Shown in pieces: positions 35,271 through 46,486 of a stretch of DNA of 64,000 nt (its first letter is position 1; every line of letters starts with the position of its first letter). Below the pieces are notes generated by a model. The model ran no database searches. It saw only the letters and a list, made by a program, of their open reading frames with translations, and was not told where the DNA came from. Source of the stretch: Notamacropus eugenii (taxonomy: Eukaryota; Chordata; Mammalia; Diprotodontia; Macropodidae); assembly GCF_028372415.1 (NCBI RefSeq), contig NC_092872.1:17388479-17452478 (forward strand). Direction: 5' to 3'. The position numbers and the translations under genes are program-made.

Positions 35271-35996
35271 TTAGTTGGAGTTACCATTTGGAAACGTGAT
35301 AAACTGGTTTTTAGTGAGGATCACTGATTGGCTTTTGCTGTTTTATAATGTGGAAACTGAACAACTGATGGCTCCATTGTTGCTGAGCCAGAATTGGGTG
35401 AGCATACAAAAGGAAAGTCCCAACCCACCTCTTCTCTATTTTGTTTTCTACTGTGGCTGCAAAGAGGCAAAACAAAGCATTGCACTCTAAAGGTGGACAG
35501 GGTAAGACCTCTACTCAGATAAACTAAGGTGCTTATTCCTTATAGATCTAAGGTGAATTATTATTTCAAGATGGAAATCTAAGGAACCTTGTGAGGCTAA
35601 GACATGCAAAGATTTTATTTCAAATTTCATCAGACCTAAATGGCAGTGATTTTAAGTGGGCAATAGAGCAGGAGTGTCAAAAGGCCATGTGAATGGCTAA
35701 AGAGATAAGAAGCATAAGAACAGCATCCCAAGAGCTATGACATCTCCAGGGAATTAGATCCTTGGTGAGCCCTCTAAAAGAGCTGGGTTTGAAATTGACA
35801 AGTTCATGGACCCTCCAATACAAGCTGGATCATCCACCCATCAGGGAAATTCAGCTAAGAAGATCTCAGTTGGGATTCCATGAACAGGAAAAAGGACTCA
35901 GTGCTAGGAGTTATAAGGTACCACTCATTTCAATGGACTCTGTACTTGTGTCTCACTGCCATTGATTTTTAAGCTTGAGCATTTTCCCAGAAGTGT

Positions 35997-35998
<2 letters not shown>
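35271..35998. other. No recognised feature
   Basis: Unique-looking sequence with no identifiable repeat or coding domain, ending at a long CT tract. Confidence 0.45.

Positions 35999-36077
<79 letters not shown>
35999..36077. repeat. (CT)n pure microsatellite
   Basis: 79 bp of uninterrupted CT. Polypurine on the minus strand. Arg-Glu open frames here are artefacts. Confidence 0.99.
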
Positions 36078-36080
<3 letters not shown>

Positions 36081-36859
36081 AGAGTGACAGACAGACAGAG
36101 ATAGAGAGACAGAAAGATGACAAAGATGCAAAGGAGAAGAGTGGAGGTGAAAGTAGGGAAGAGGAAGTGAGGAAAAAAGGGTAAGGAGAGAAAGGGAGGA
36201 GAAAGATGAGAATGGAAAAGGAAGAGAGTTCAAATGGAAAAATAAAAAATAAAATAAAGCAAGGGAAAATAAGTAAAAAATATCTGATTTCCATTTGGAT
36301 TTATAAAAAAAAGTTAAATATACATTAAATCAAGTCTCTTACACAGCAAGAAGTATCCCCTCTTGGTAACTACTCACAGTCAAGAGAACATGCAATGTGT
36401 TTGTCACTTTCAAGTTTGCCCTAACTTTTGAAAGTGTTTTCCTGCATATGAAGTGGTTCAATGTATCGAACTGCTGAACCAAACTTCTGAAGTTACAGAA
36501 TGCTATCATGACTTCTGCCTTCTCCTTCTCTCTTTGATGATTGCTATTTTTTTTCTCTTTATTCCCATTAGTGGTTGGTTGCTTTTCTCAGAGGAAGAAG
36601 ATTGAAAGAATAGACTGTAAGTAGTGACACCTGCTTCAGATCACACTGGCAATGCAATTTTTTCATCACTTGCTTTGCTATTTTCTTTTCTTTCCTTTTT
36701 TTTAAATTTTGAGTGAAAGAGAACTATAAATTGAGGTAGGTTGGTTGGGCAGTAGTAGATGCGGATTGATTTTATTAATCCATGAATTTGTTTCTAAAAT
36801 ATTTTATCATTAATTAATAGAAAAGAGAATAATTTTACACAAATTTTTATTATTGTTGT
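36078..36859. other. Purine-rich flank then AT-rich DNA; no gene
   Basis: 36078-36240 is a degenerate GA-rich purine stretch continuing the adjacent CT/GA asymmetry. The rest is AT-rich with no recognised feature. Confidence 0.5.
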
Positions 36860-37025
36860 GAAGTAGAAAGAATTTTGGATCTGTTAGTCATTGTCTCTAT
36901 CACTTGTTTTCTTTTTGACCAAGGAAAGAGTCATAAAACATCTGAGTCTCTGTTTCCTCATCTGCAAAATGAAATGATTGGACTAGATAATACATGTGGT
37001 CAATTTGAACTCTATACTATATCAT
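36860..37025 (+). mobile_element. MIR-like core-SINE relic
   Basis: 'gagtctctgtttcctcatctgcaaaatgaaatgattggactagataat' is the MIR core/extension. The head is weakly preserved. Confidence 0.65.
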
Positions 37026-37335
37026 TGGAAGAGGAATATTTATGTAACACTTCAGCAGAAGGTAGTTGTGTTTCTAAAATATTCTCCCCCTCATCTAAAA
37101 GGAAACATCTATCTTTTTCTCTATTTTTCTTTCTTTTTTCACTGTTCCTTAGCTATTGTTTACTTCTTTATCTCCTTGTTGTTTATCTCCTATCTTCCCA
37201 AAGCTATAATGGTACAGAAGTAGGGAGTATGGTCAAGTTAGTGGTCAAGATCATGGATTTCGTTTTGTTTGGGGAGGGGGGAGGTCAAGGATAATGACTA
37301 TGATATCATTCCATCACTTCACCTAAAAATCTTGA
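37026..37335. other. No recognised feature
   Basis: T-rich and pyrimidine-rich sequence without an assignable element. Confidence 0.45.
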
Positions 37336-37487
37336 TTTTTCTCTTTCTCTGTTTCTCTCTGTCTCTGTCTGTCTCTTTTATCTCTCTCTTTGTATCTTTC
37401 TCTGTCTCTCTGTCTCTGTCTATCTCTTTGTCTGTCTTCCTCTGTGTGTGTGTGTGTCTTTCTTTGTCTCCCTCTCACATACACACA
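37336..37487. repeat. Degenerate TCTC/TCTG/TGTG pyrimidine-rich repeat
   Basis: Imperfect CTCTGTCT units followed by (TG)n at about 37443-37458 and CACA at the right end. Confidence 0.88.
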
Positions 37488-38537
37488 CCACAAAAATCTT
37501 GTAAAAAAGTATGACCTTTTTATATATAATACATTATTTTACATGGTTACTAATATTAGTTTCTAAACCAAAAAAAAATCTATATGACTGTCTGTGTAAA
37601 CAGAACATTTAGTCAAATCATTTAAACATATTAAATTTTTTTGATTGATATAGCTGTTTTCAACAGTTATTCCAGTGAGCTCCTCATAAATAAATATTGC
37701 ACTTCATAATATATTCCATTTCATGAATATTCCTTTTCATAGGATAATATGCATCATTCCACTGGGTTGGCTTCCTATGAGTGACTATTTCTACCATTTG
37801 CACAGGTGATATATGAACTGGAAACCTGGACCTACTTTGTCATATTGTATAAATCAGTTTTCAAGTCAATGTATTAAACAACAGAAACAATAGAATAGAG
37901 TATAAAAGGCTATTATAAAACCAAGATGTAAAATATTTCTGAAAATAACTCTATAAAACCGAGTGTGTGTATATGTGTGTATGTGTGTGTGTGTGCACGA
38001 GTGTGTGCGTGTGTGGAATAATAAGCACTGTGACACATGCAGGGGGGCCTACTATCACAGGTTCTTTGATCTACTTTTCTAAAAAGAAAGGCAGCTTTTG
38101 AGGGGTCAACAATACCCTTTAATCAAGAACATATATCATTCAGTTATTTCAGGGGAAAACATCAGCTCCCTGAATTTCAGAGAAATATAGATTAACAGAT
38201 GTGGCTTCCAACTGTGTGACATAAGCAATACATATAAATCAACAGAGAGATCCAGCTGTCTGACCATTGCATACGTCCATACTCACCAGGGAGAGAAGCA
38301 CCAACATAAAAGTTCTCAAAAGCAGGGAGTGGTTGTTGTTAGCAGCTTCCTGGAGTCTCATCTAGCCAAATAAACATTTCCAAACACTAAGCCCCAAAGT
38401 AAAACCACACCCTCAGAGTATTTATACATTTTTAAAGCAAAGGGGCATCACAATCCTTGAGAATCAGTACTTCATTAGAAAGCTAATGAACAGTGTGACC
38501 CTTCCTACAAATCTTCCCTAATCAAACTCTCTGGAGC
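37488..38537. other. No gene; short TG microsatellite
   Basis: AT-rich DNA. An interrupted TG repeat lies at about 37963-38016. Nothing else recognised. Confidence 0.5.
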
Positions 38538-38832
38538 TATTCCAGGAAACTGAATCACTTCCATTTGAACTGTCTTAGGAAGATTTTGAGGATCACCTGG
38601 CAGGATAAGGTACCAGATACTGAAGTGCTTGCTAGAGCTGAACTGACAAGCATTCAAACTATGCTTCAGAGAGCACAACTCCAATGGGCTGGCCATGTTG
38701 TTCAAATACAAAATGTATACTTGCCAAAAAGATGATTTTATGGAGAACCCATGTGGTGCAATTGATGACATGGTGATCAGAAGAAGCAATGCAAAGATAC
38801 TCTCAAGGTCTCTCTAAAGAACTTTGGATTTC
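38538..38832 (+). mobile_element. RTE-clade LINE relic, left part (split by L1)
   Basis: Text such as 'ccaggaaactgaatcacttccatttgaactgtctta', 'gatcacctggcaggataaggtaccagatac' and 'ccaatgggctggccatgttgttcaaata' matches 52911-53040 of the RTE-clade copy at 51455-53455, in the region downstream of RT (WxDxIxDTEVL and QWVGHIVQM motifs). The relic is interrupted at 38832 by the plus-strand L1 and resumes at 45784 without loss, apart from the 17-bp duplication. Confidence 0.82.
38816..38832. repeat. Left target-site duplication of the plus-strand L1
   Basis: AAAGAACTTTGGATTTC, identical to 45767-45783. It is part of the RTE relic into which L1 inserted. Confidence 0.97.
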
Positions 38833-39788
38833 GGGGGCGGAGCCAAGATGGCGGAGTGAAAGCAATGACTCACCTAAGCTCCTGGAAAAACTCCTCTGGA
38901 TATCTCTGGGGGGAGAGTCTGACCAGACTTTGGAGGTGTAGAATCCAGTGGGTGACGGACTTTGACGGATTCGGAGCCCAGGCTGGACCGGAGGGTCCAC
39001 GGGAAGGATCTGTTCCGCGGGAGTAAGACCCCGGCACAAAGCGCAGCGCGGCCAGCGCGGCAGTGCGGAGGGGACCAGAGGAGCCCGAGAGTGGCGGGCG
39101 AGACCAGTGGAGCAGGAGATAAGCCAGGCAGAGCCAGTGAGAGCTGCTGAGTGCCAGACATCAGCTCAGCAGCCCTTAAAATCTTCAGCCTGAAGACGGA
39201 CTTCGGTGGGTCACTACTTGAACTTCCAGGAACTGGGATGGCAGAGTGATCGGTAAGTGCTCTCGCCTCCAACCTGATGACCGTGAGGGAACCATAAAAT
39301 TCTTCCCCAGATTAATCCTGGATCAGCGGGAACAGCAGAAGGGGGCGGGTGGTCTCATAACACCAGAGGCTGGAAAAGTGGCAAAGGGGGATTCTTCCTA
39401 TGGTGGCAGAGACGGCTGGAGGGACAGACGACCCAGGGCAGAGAAAATTCACACTGAGACACAGGCAAGCCTCAGAGCCGGGAGACGAGCCCCAGGAGGG
39501 GCGGGAACACGCATTAGCTTCTAGGCGTGCCACAGCCCTCCAGGGGAAAAGGGAAGACAATAGGGAAGCTGGCATCACCATCCCCTGACCTTGCCTTTGC
39601 CTCAAGTCAGCTGAGGAGATATCCTGAGACCAGACCACCCCTCCCACACACCTAACAAGCTAAGCCCAGGGTTGATCTGGGAAACAAAAAACAAAAGCCT
39701 GCTTTTAGCCTAGACACACATCAGCTTAACTTAAAGATCTGTACCTTCTGACTGAAAGAACCAAAAGCTACAACACTCAGCCAACATC
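38833..39788 (+). promoter_or_regulatory. L1 5' UTR with internal promoter
   Basis: A 956-bp GC- and CpG-rich segment (for example around 39030-39070) in otherwise AT-rich DNA. It begins GGGGGCGGAGCCAAGATGGC. The core CCAAGATGGCGG (38843-38854) resembles a YY1 site, which positions transcription start in human L1. Around 39230-39255 an internal echo of the head occurs ('aactgggatggcagagtgatcgg'). Promoter function is known for L1 5' UTRs and inferred here. Confidence 0.8.
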
Positions 39789-40972
39789 ATGAATCGGAAA
39801 AAGCAGACGAAAAGTGAAAAAACCATAGAATCTTTCTATGGGGATAAGGACCAAAACACAAACACCAAAGAGGTTAGAGCTGAGACTGTACTTCCATCTG
39901 AAACCTCAGATGGGACTATGAATTTCTCGCAAGCACAACTAGATTACCTGGAATGTCTGAAGAAGGATATAAAATAAAAACTGGCCAATGATTTTAAAAC
40001 TATAAAAAAAAAGAATTCACTGATGAGAACATCACCCTGAAAAAGAAAATTGAAGAAATGGAAAAGGAAGTTCAAAAATTAACTGGAGAGAATAATTCCC
40101 TAAAAGGAAGAGTTAATCAAATGGAAAAGGAAACCCAAAACCTAATTGGGAAAATTGATCAGATGGAAAAGGAAACCCAAAACATAACTGGGAAAATTGG
40201 TCGAATGGAAAAAGAAGTACAAAAATTAAATGGAGAAAATAGCTCCTTAAAGGGAAAAATTGGTCAGATGGAAAAGGAGATGGAAAAGCTAACTGAAGAA
40301 AACACTACAATGAAGATTAGAATTGGGCAAGTAGAAACTAATGACTCAATGAGGCAACAAGAATCAGTCAAACAAAATCTAAAGAATGAAAAGATAGAAG
40401 AAAACGTAAAATATTTAATTGCAAAAACAACTGACCTGGAAAATAGATCCAGGAGAGAAAATCTAAGAATTATTGGCCTGCCAGAAACCCATGATGAAGA
40501 AAAGAGTCTGGACAATATCTTCCAGGAAATCATCAAGGAAAACTGTCCAAAAGTACTAGACTCAGAGGGCAAAATAGTCATCGAAAGAATCAACCGTTCC
40601 CCTCCCGAAAGGGATCCCAAACTCAAAACCCCAAGAAATATAGCTGCCAAATTCCAGAGTTATCAAGTGAAGGAGAAAATACTACAAGCAGCCAGAAAGA
40701 AACAATTCAAATATCAAGGACACACAGTCAGGATCACACAGGACCTTGCAGCTTCTACATTAAAAGATCGAAAGAATTGGAACCCAATATTCCGTAAGGC
40801 AAAGGAATTGGGACTTCAACCAAGGATCAACTACCCAGCAAAGTTCAGCATAACATTTCAGGCAAGAAGAAAGTCATTCAACGAAATAAGGGATTTCCAG
40901 AGCTTCCTGACCAAAACACCAAAACTCAATAGACAATTTGATCTTCAAATGCAGGTCTCCAGAGAATCATAA
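39789..40972 (+). pseudogene. L1 ORF1 (ORF1p RNA chaperone), two breaks
   Basis: Starts MNRKKQTKSEKTIESFYGDK at 39789. A TAA at 39975-39977 (after ECLKKDIK) interrupts it where the older minus-strand copy reads LKKEIEEKLANDF. An extended A run near 40003-40011 then shifts the frame. From 40058 it is open for 304 codons: five MEKE heptad cassettes (21, 14, 14, 21, 21 residues; coiled coil for trimerisation), then the RRM (TTDLENRSRRENLRIIGLPE) and CTD (RNIAAKFQSYQVKEKILQAA, TVRITQDLAASTL), to the stop at 40970-40972. In the family, ORF1p binds L1 RNA in cis in the cytoplasm. Confidence 0.95.
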
Positions 40973-41497
40973 AAAGGTAAACAGAGGGGAAAAAACAAAA
41001 ACAAACACTTGCTACTCAATTAGGGCAAACTGTTTACCTCCCTATAAGGGAAGATGATACCTGTTAATCTTGAGAACTGTGCAGCTATTATGATAAAAGG
41101 GATATATGTAGAGGGAACGGGAATAAAATAAATGATGTCATGTCAAAAATATGATTTAAGTATGAGAAGGGAATGTAATAGGAGGTGTGGAAAAGGGGAA
41201 GCAGAAAATGGCAAATTATATCACAGGAAGAAGTACAAAACTATAGTAGAGGGAAGGAGGGGAGGGAGATGAGCATTGTTTGAGAGGTACTCTCATCTGA
41301 TTTGTTCAAAGGAGGGAACAATAATCTTAAGTAAATAAGCCTAACTAGCTCTATAGGTAGTAGGAGGGGAAGGGGGAAGAAAGGGGAGGGTGGTTAAAGG
41401 GAGAAAAGAAGCAATAAGAGTAAAGGGGACTAAAAGGGAGGGGGGTCAAAAGAAGGAGGGGAAGGCTGCAGGAGGAGGGGGAGAAAAGTGAATACTA
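40973..41497 (+). other. L1 inter-ORF spacer, purine-rich
   Basis: About 525 bp between ORF1 and ORF2. The second half (about 41225-41520) is strongly purine-biased, with G-runs such as AGGGGAAGGGGGAAGAAAGG. It is far longer than the ~60-bp human L1 spacer. The minus-strand L1 has a comparable spacer (29197-29774), so this is a lineage trait. It may influence ORF2 translation; I see no other gene in it. Confidence 0.8.
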
Positions 41498-44400
41498 TTG
41501 AGGAGGGGAAGGGAGACGGGAGAGCTAAAGGCACAAATGGTGGGAAAGAGGTTGGAGGAAAATACACATATTGTAATCATAACTGTGAATGTGAATGGAA
41601 TGAACTCTCCCATAAAAAGGAGACAGATAGCAGAATGGATTAAAAGCCATAATCCAACAATATGCTGCTTACAAGAAACACATTTGAAACGGGGGGATAC
41701 ACATAGGATAAAGGTCAAAGGATGGAGCAGAATATATTGTGGTTCAGCTCATGTAAGAAAGGCAGGAGTAGCAATCCTAATCTCAGACAAAGCAAAAGCA
41801 GAAATAGATCTAATCAAAAGGGATAAGGATGGAAACTATATCCTGCTAAAAGGCACCATAGACAATGAAGCAATATCATTACTAAACATGTATGCTCCAA
41901 GTGGTATAGCATCCAGATTCTTAGAGGAGAGGTTGGGGGAGTTGAAGGAAGAAATTGATAGCAAAACTATACTAGTGGGGGACCTCAACCTCCCCCTCTC
42001 TGAACTCGATAAATCCAACCTCAAAATAAACAAGAAAGAGGTTAAGGAGGTAAATAAAACTCTGGATAAGGTAGATATGATAGATCTTTGGAGAAAATTA
42101 AATGGGAATAGAAAGGAATATACTTTTTTCTCAGCGGTACATGGAACATTTACAAAAATTGACCATGTACTAGGACATAAAAATCTCACAATCCAGTGCA
42201 GAAAGGTAGAGATAATCAATGCATCCTTTTCAGATCATAATGCATTAAAAATTACATGTAATAAAAGGCCATGGAAAGAGAAACCAAAAATCAATTGGAA
42301 ACTAAATAATCTAATTCTAAAGAAGGGTTGGGTTAAAGAAGAAATCATAGAAACAATCAACAATTTCATTCGAGAGAATGACAATAGTGAGACAACATAC
42401 CAAAACTTATGGGATACTGCAAAAGCAGTTATTAGGGGAAGTTTTATATCTCTGAATGCTTACATAAATAAAATAGAGAAAGAGGAGATCAATGACTTAG
42501 GCTTGCAGTTGAAAAAGCTAGAAAAAGAACAAATTGAAAATCCCCAAGTAAATACCAAATTAGAAATACTGAAAACCAAAGGAGAGATTAATAAAATTGA
42601 AATTAAGAAAACTATTGAATTAATAAATAAAACCAATAGTTGGTTTTATGAAAAAACTAATAAAATTGATAAACCTTTGGTCAATCTGATTAAAAAAAAG
42701 AAAGAAGAAAACCAAATTACTAATATTAAAAATGAAAGGGGTGAACTCACCTCCAATGAGGAGGAAATTAAAACAATAATTAGAAACTACTTTGCCCAAC
42801 TTTATGCCCACAAATTCGATAATCTAAATGAGATGGATGAATATTTTAAAAAATACAAATTGCCCAGATTAACAGAAGAGGAAGTTGAATACTTAAACAA
42901 CCCCATCTCAGAAAAAGAAATTGAACAAGCCATCAATGAACTCCCTAGGAAAAAATCTACAGGGCCAGATGGATTCACAAGTGAATTCTATCAAACATTT
43001 AAAGAACAGTTAATTCCAATACTACATACACTATTTTTGAAAATCGGGGAAGAAGGAGTCCTCCCAAATTCTTTCTATGATACAAATATGGTTTTGATAC
43101 CCAAACCAGGAAGAGACAAAACAGAGAAACAAAATTATAGACCAATTTCCCTAATGAATATAGATGCAAAAATTTTAAATAAGATTCTAGCAAAACGAAT
43201 GCAGCATCTTATCACGAGATTAATACATTATGATCAGGTAGGATTCATACCAGGACTACAGGGCTGGTTCCATATTAGGAAAGCTATTAGCATTATCGAT
43301 CACATCAACAACAAAGCTAACAAAAACCACATGATTATCTCAATAGATGCAGAAAAAGCTTTTGACAAAATACAACATCCATTCCTACTAAAAACATTGG
43401 AGAATGTAGGAATAAAGGGAACTTTCCATAAAATAATAAGCAGTATCTATCTAAAACCTTCAGCAAGCATTATATGCAATGGGGATAAGCTAGATGCATT
43501 CCCAATAAGATCAGGGGTGAAACAAGGTTGTTCATTATCACCACTATAATTTAATATGGTACTAGAAATGTTAGCTGTAGCAATTAGACAAGATAAAGAT
43601 ATCCAAGGAATTAAAATAGCCAAAGAAGAAACTAAGTTATCACTCTTTGCAGATGATATGATGATTTACCTAGAAAATCCCAGAGATTCAAGTAAAAAAT
43701 TACTAGAATTAATAAAAAACTTTGGCAAAGTTGCAGGGTACAAAATAAACCCACACAAATCTTCTGCATTCCTATATATTAGCAACAAAGTCCAACAGCA
43801 AGAGATAGAAAGAGAAATCCCATTTAAAGTTAGGGTAGACAGTATAAAATACTTAGGAGTCTACCTGCCAAAACAAACCCAGGGATTATATGAACACAAT
43901 TACAAGACACTTTTTGCACAAATAAAGTCAGATTTAAGTAAGTGGAAAAACATTAGTTGCTCATGGGTAGGCCGTGCTAATACAATAAAAATGACAATTC
44001 TACCCAAATTAATATACTTATTTAGTGCCATACCAATTAAACTATCAGACAATTACTTTCTAGAGCTGGACAAAATAATATCAAAATTCATTTGGAAAAA
44101 CAAAAGGTCCAGAATATCAAAGGGACTAATGAAAAGAAATTCTTGGGAAGGTGGCCTAGTGCTACCAGACCTCAAACTATACTATAAAGCAGCAATTATC
44201 AAAACCACTTGGTATTGGCTAAGAAACAGAGAGGTAAACAAGTGGAATAGACTTGGTACTCAAGATGCAGTAGGCAAGGAATATAGCAACCTTCTGTTTG
44301 ATAAACCCAAGGACCCCAGCTTCTGGGATAAGAACTCATTGTTTGACAAAAATTGCTGGGAAAACTGGATAACAGTGTGGCGGAAATTAGGCATAGACCC

Positions 44401-45388
44401 ATACCTGACACCGTACACAAGAATAAAGTCCAAATGGGTACATGATTTAGGTATAAAGATTGATACCATGAATAAACTGGAGAAGCAAGGAATAGTGTAT
44501 TTATCAGATCTATGGAGAAGGGAAGAATTCTTTACTAAAGGAGAGATAGAATGCATTATAAAATGCAAAATAGATAACTTTGATTACATTAAACTGAGAA
44601 GTTTTTGCACAACCAAACCCAATGCAACCAAAATCCGGAGGGATGTAGTAAATTGGGAAAGAATTTTTACAGCTAAGCTCGGGGATAAAGGCCTCATTTC
44701 TAGAATATATAGAGAACTGATCCAAATGTATAATCATACAAGTCATTCCCCAATTGATAAATGGTCAAAGGATATGAACAGGCAATTTTCAGAGGAAGAA
44801 ATTAAAGCTATCTATAATCATATGAAAAAATGCTCTAAATCACTATTGGTTAGAGAGATGCAAATCAAAACAACTCTGAGGTACCACATCACACCTATAA
44901 GATTGGCAAACATGACAGAACAAGAAAATGATAAATGCTGGAGAGGATGTGGGAAAGTTGGAACACTAATTCATTGTTGGTGGAGCTGCGAGCGCATCCA
45001 ACCATTCTGGAGAGCAATTTGGAACTATGCCCAAAGGGCTACAAAAATGTGCATACCCTTTGACCCAGCAATATCGCTACTGGGACTATATCCCCAAGAG
45101 ATCATAAAAATGGGAAAGGGTCCCACATGTACAAAAATATTTATAGCAGCACTCTATGTAGTTGCCAAAAACTGGAAGTCAAGGGGATGTCCATCAATTG
45201 GGGAATGGCTGAATAAATTATGGTATATGAATGTAATGGAGTACTATTGTGCCATAAGAAATGATGAACAAGAAGACTTCAGAGAGGCCTGGAAGGACTT
45301 ATATGACCTGATGCTGAGTGAAAGGAGCAGAACCAGGAGAACTTTATGCACAGCAACAACCACAGTGTGTGAGAGTTTTTTCTGGTAG
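41498..45388 (+). pseudogene. L1 ORF2 (endonuclease/reverse transcriptase), one nonsense codon
   Basis: Frame open from 41498 to the terminal stop at 45386-45388 except for TAA at 43547-43549. The likely start is [15 protein letters not shown] at 41537; the first ATG is 41498. EN domain: [14 protein letters not shown] (catalytic Asn), CLQETHL (catalytic Glu), [10 protein letters not shown] (Asp/Asn) and SDHNALK (Asp-His). [58 protein letters not shown], stop, FNMVLEM and [13 protein letters not shown] (FADD catalytic pair). C-terminal zinc-knuckle-like CWRGCG...LIHCWWSCERIQPFW. Length of about 1,296 codons is normal for L1. The nonsense codon replaces the Leu expected in SPLLFN, between the primer-grip region and FADD, so a truncated EN-plus-partial-RT protein is predicted. 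Confidence 0.97.
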
Positions 45389-45766
45389 ACTTAGATTTTT
45401 GTAATAACACAAGAACTTCTTACCAAAAAAAAAAAAAAAAATCCCAATGGAGGATCTCAAGGCAAAATGCCTGCCACACTCAGAGAGAGAAATATGGAAG
45501 TCACTCACATATTGTAGCAGATCATGTTTGTGTATGTGTATGTGTTTGTGTATCATGTTCTGATTTGTTATACGATTTCTTTCATTTATCTTAGTCTAAC
45601 TACATAGCATGACTATAGTGAAAATATACTCAATAGGAAAGTATATGTAGAATCTATACAGAATTGTATGCAGTTGTGGGGAGGGAGGGGGGTGGTGGGG
45701 AGTAGGTGGAAAGGGATAAAATCTCAATTGTATGGCAGTGATTGTTAAACATTACAAAATTAAAAA
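45389..45766 (+). other. L1 3' UTR with G-quadruplex-type tract and A-rich tail
   Basis: Contains an 18-A run near 45424-45441, a G-rich block at 45678-45700 (four G runs of 4, 3, 6 and 4 with short loops), and a terminal ATTACAAAATTAAAAAA tail abutting the target-site duplication. A G-rich polypurine tract is a known conserved L1 3' UTR feature. Confidence 0.88.
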
Positions 45767-45783
45767 AAAGAACTTTGGATTTC
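45767..45783. repeat. Right target-site duplication of the plus-strand L1
   Basis: AAAGAACTTTGGATTTC, identical to 38816-38832. Confidence 0.97.
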
Positions 45784-46030
45784 AATGTGCAACATGGGAG
45801 ACACTGGCACAGGACTGCTCATCATGGCATGGTCACATGAGAAAGGGTGCTGTGCTCTTTGAGCAAAGCAAAATTGAGATAGCACAAAGTAAATGTAGGA
45901 TGCACAAATTTGCATCCCTAGTATTCATGCTGACTATCTGTGCCCAACTAGTGATAGAGCATTCTGAGCTTGCATTGGTCTGATAAGTCACAATATGACA
46001 CACTTTATCATAGTGATGGACAACAAACAA
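45784..46030 (+). mobile_element. RTE-clade LINE relic, right part (3' end)
   Basis: Continues the relic from 38832 ('aatgtgcaacatgggagacactggcacaggac...'). The 3' end 'ttggtctgataagtcacaatatgacacac...gtgatggacaacaaacaacc' corresponds to the 3' ends of the other two copies ('ctgatcagccacagtggcacac' near 53318; reverse of 'ggtttgttgtccattatcag' at 54024). Confidence 0.8.
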
Positions 46031-46267
46031 CCAATCAAACTCTCCAAAATGGGCTAGTCCCTTAAAGGGTGGGGAAGATGCTTAATCACATTAAAATAAG
46101 TCACAATACAGGCACATATACTGTTTCTAATTAAAGAAACTCCTGTTTCTCTACTTCACTCCTGGACAAGACTTTTGGTTGATAAAGGCAAAATTCAATC
46201 AGAGGCACTTGAGTATACTAAAACAAAAACAGCAAAAGATTCTATTTTGCTTACCATCACAGTTTGT
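46031..46267. other. No recognised feature
   Basis: Short AT-rich interval between the RTE 3' end and a microsatellite. Confidence 0.45.
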
Positions 46268-46345
46268 GTGTGTCTGTGTGTCTTTATGTACATATGTAAA
46301 TATATATATATACACACACACACACGCATATGTATATATATATAT

Positions 46346-46425
<80 letters not shown>

Positions 46426-46439
46426 GCATGTATTTGTAT
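46268..46439. repeat. TG/CA/TA compound microsatellite
   Basis: TGTG and CACA blocks surround a pure (TA)n tract of about 65 bp (46356-46420). Polypeptide-like open frames rich in Ile-Tyr derive from it. Confidence 0.98.
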
Positions 46440-46476
46440 GTGTATATGAACAAATGGATTTAATGGAATTAAGAGC

Positions 46477-46486
46477 TACTCTTTCC
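46477..46486. repeat. Candidate left target-site duplication of HAL1-c
   Basis: TACTCTTTCC, pairing with TAGTCTTTCC at 47720-47729 (one mismatch). Short, so moderate support. Confidence 0.55.

Larger units (their letters stand above)
38833..45766 (+). mobile_element. Full-length young L1 LINE, plus strand
   Basis: A 6,934-bp element flanked by a perfect 17-bp target-site duplication. It has a 5' UTR (38833-39788), ORF1 (39789-40972), a purine-rich spacer (40973-41497), ORF2 (41498-45388), and a 3' UTR with an A-run, a G-rich tract and an A-rich tail. The perfect TSD and nearly open ORF2 indicate recent insertion compared with every other element here. ORF1 has one stop and one frameshift and ORF2 one in-frame nonsense codon, so this copy is not autonomously active as written. 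Confidence 0.98.

Noticed and set aside
38803-39647. Long open frames, both strands, in the CpG-rich block; possible host CpG-island promoter or exon
   Set aside because: The block is exactly the 5' UTR of the plus-strand L1, bounded by its target-site duplication.
41446-44746. Antisense open frames within L1 ORF2
   Set aside because: Shadows of the ORF2 reading frame; no independent motif.
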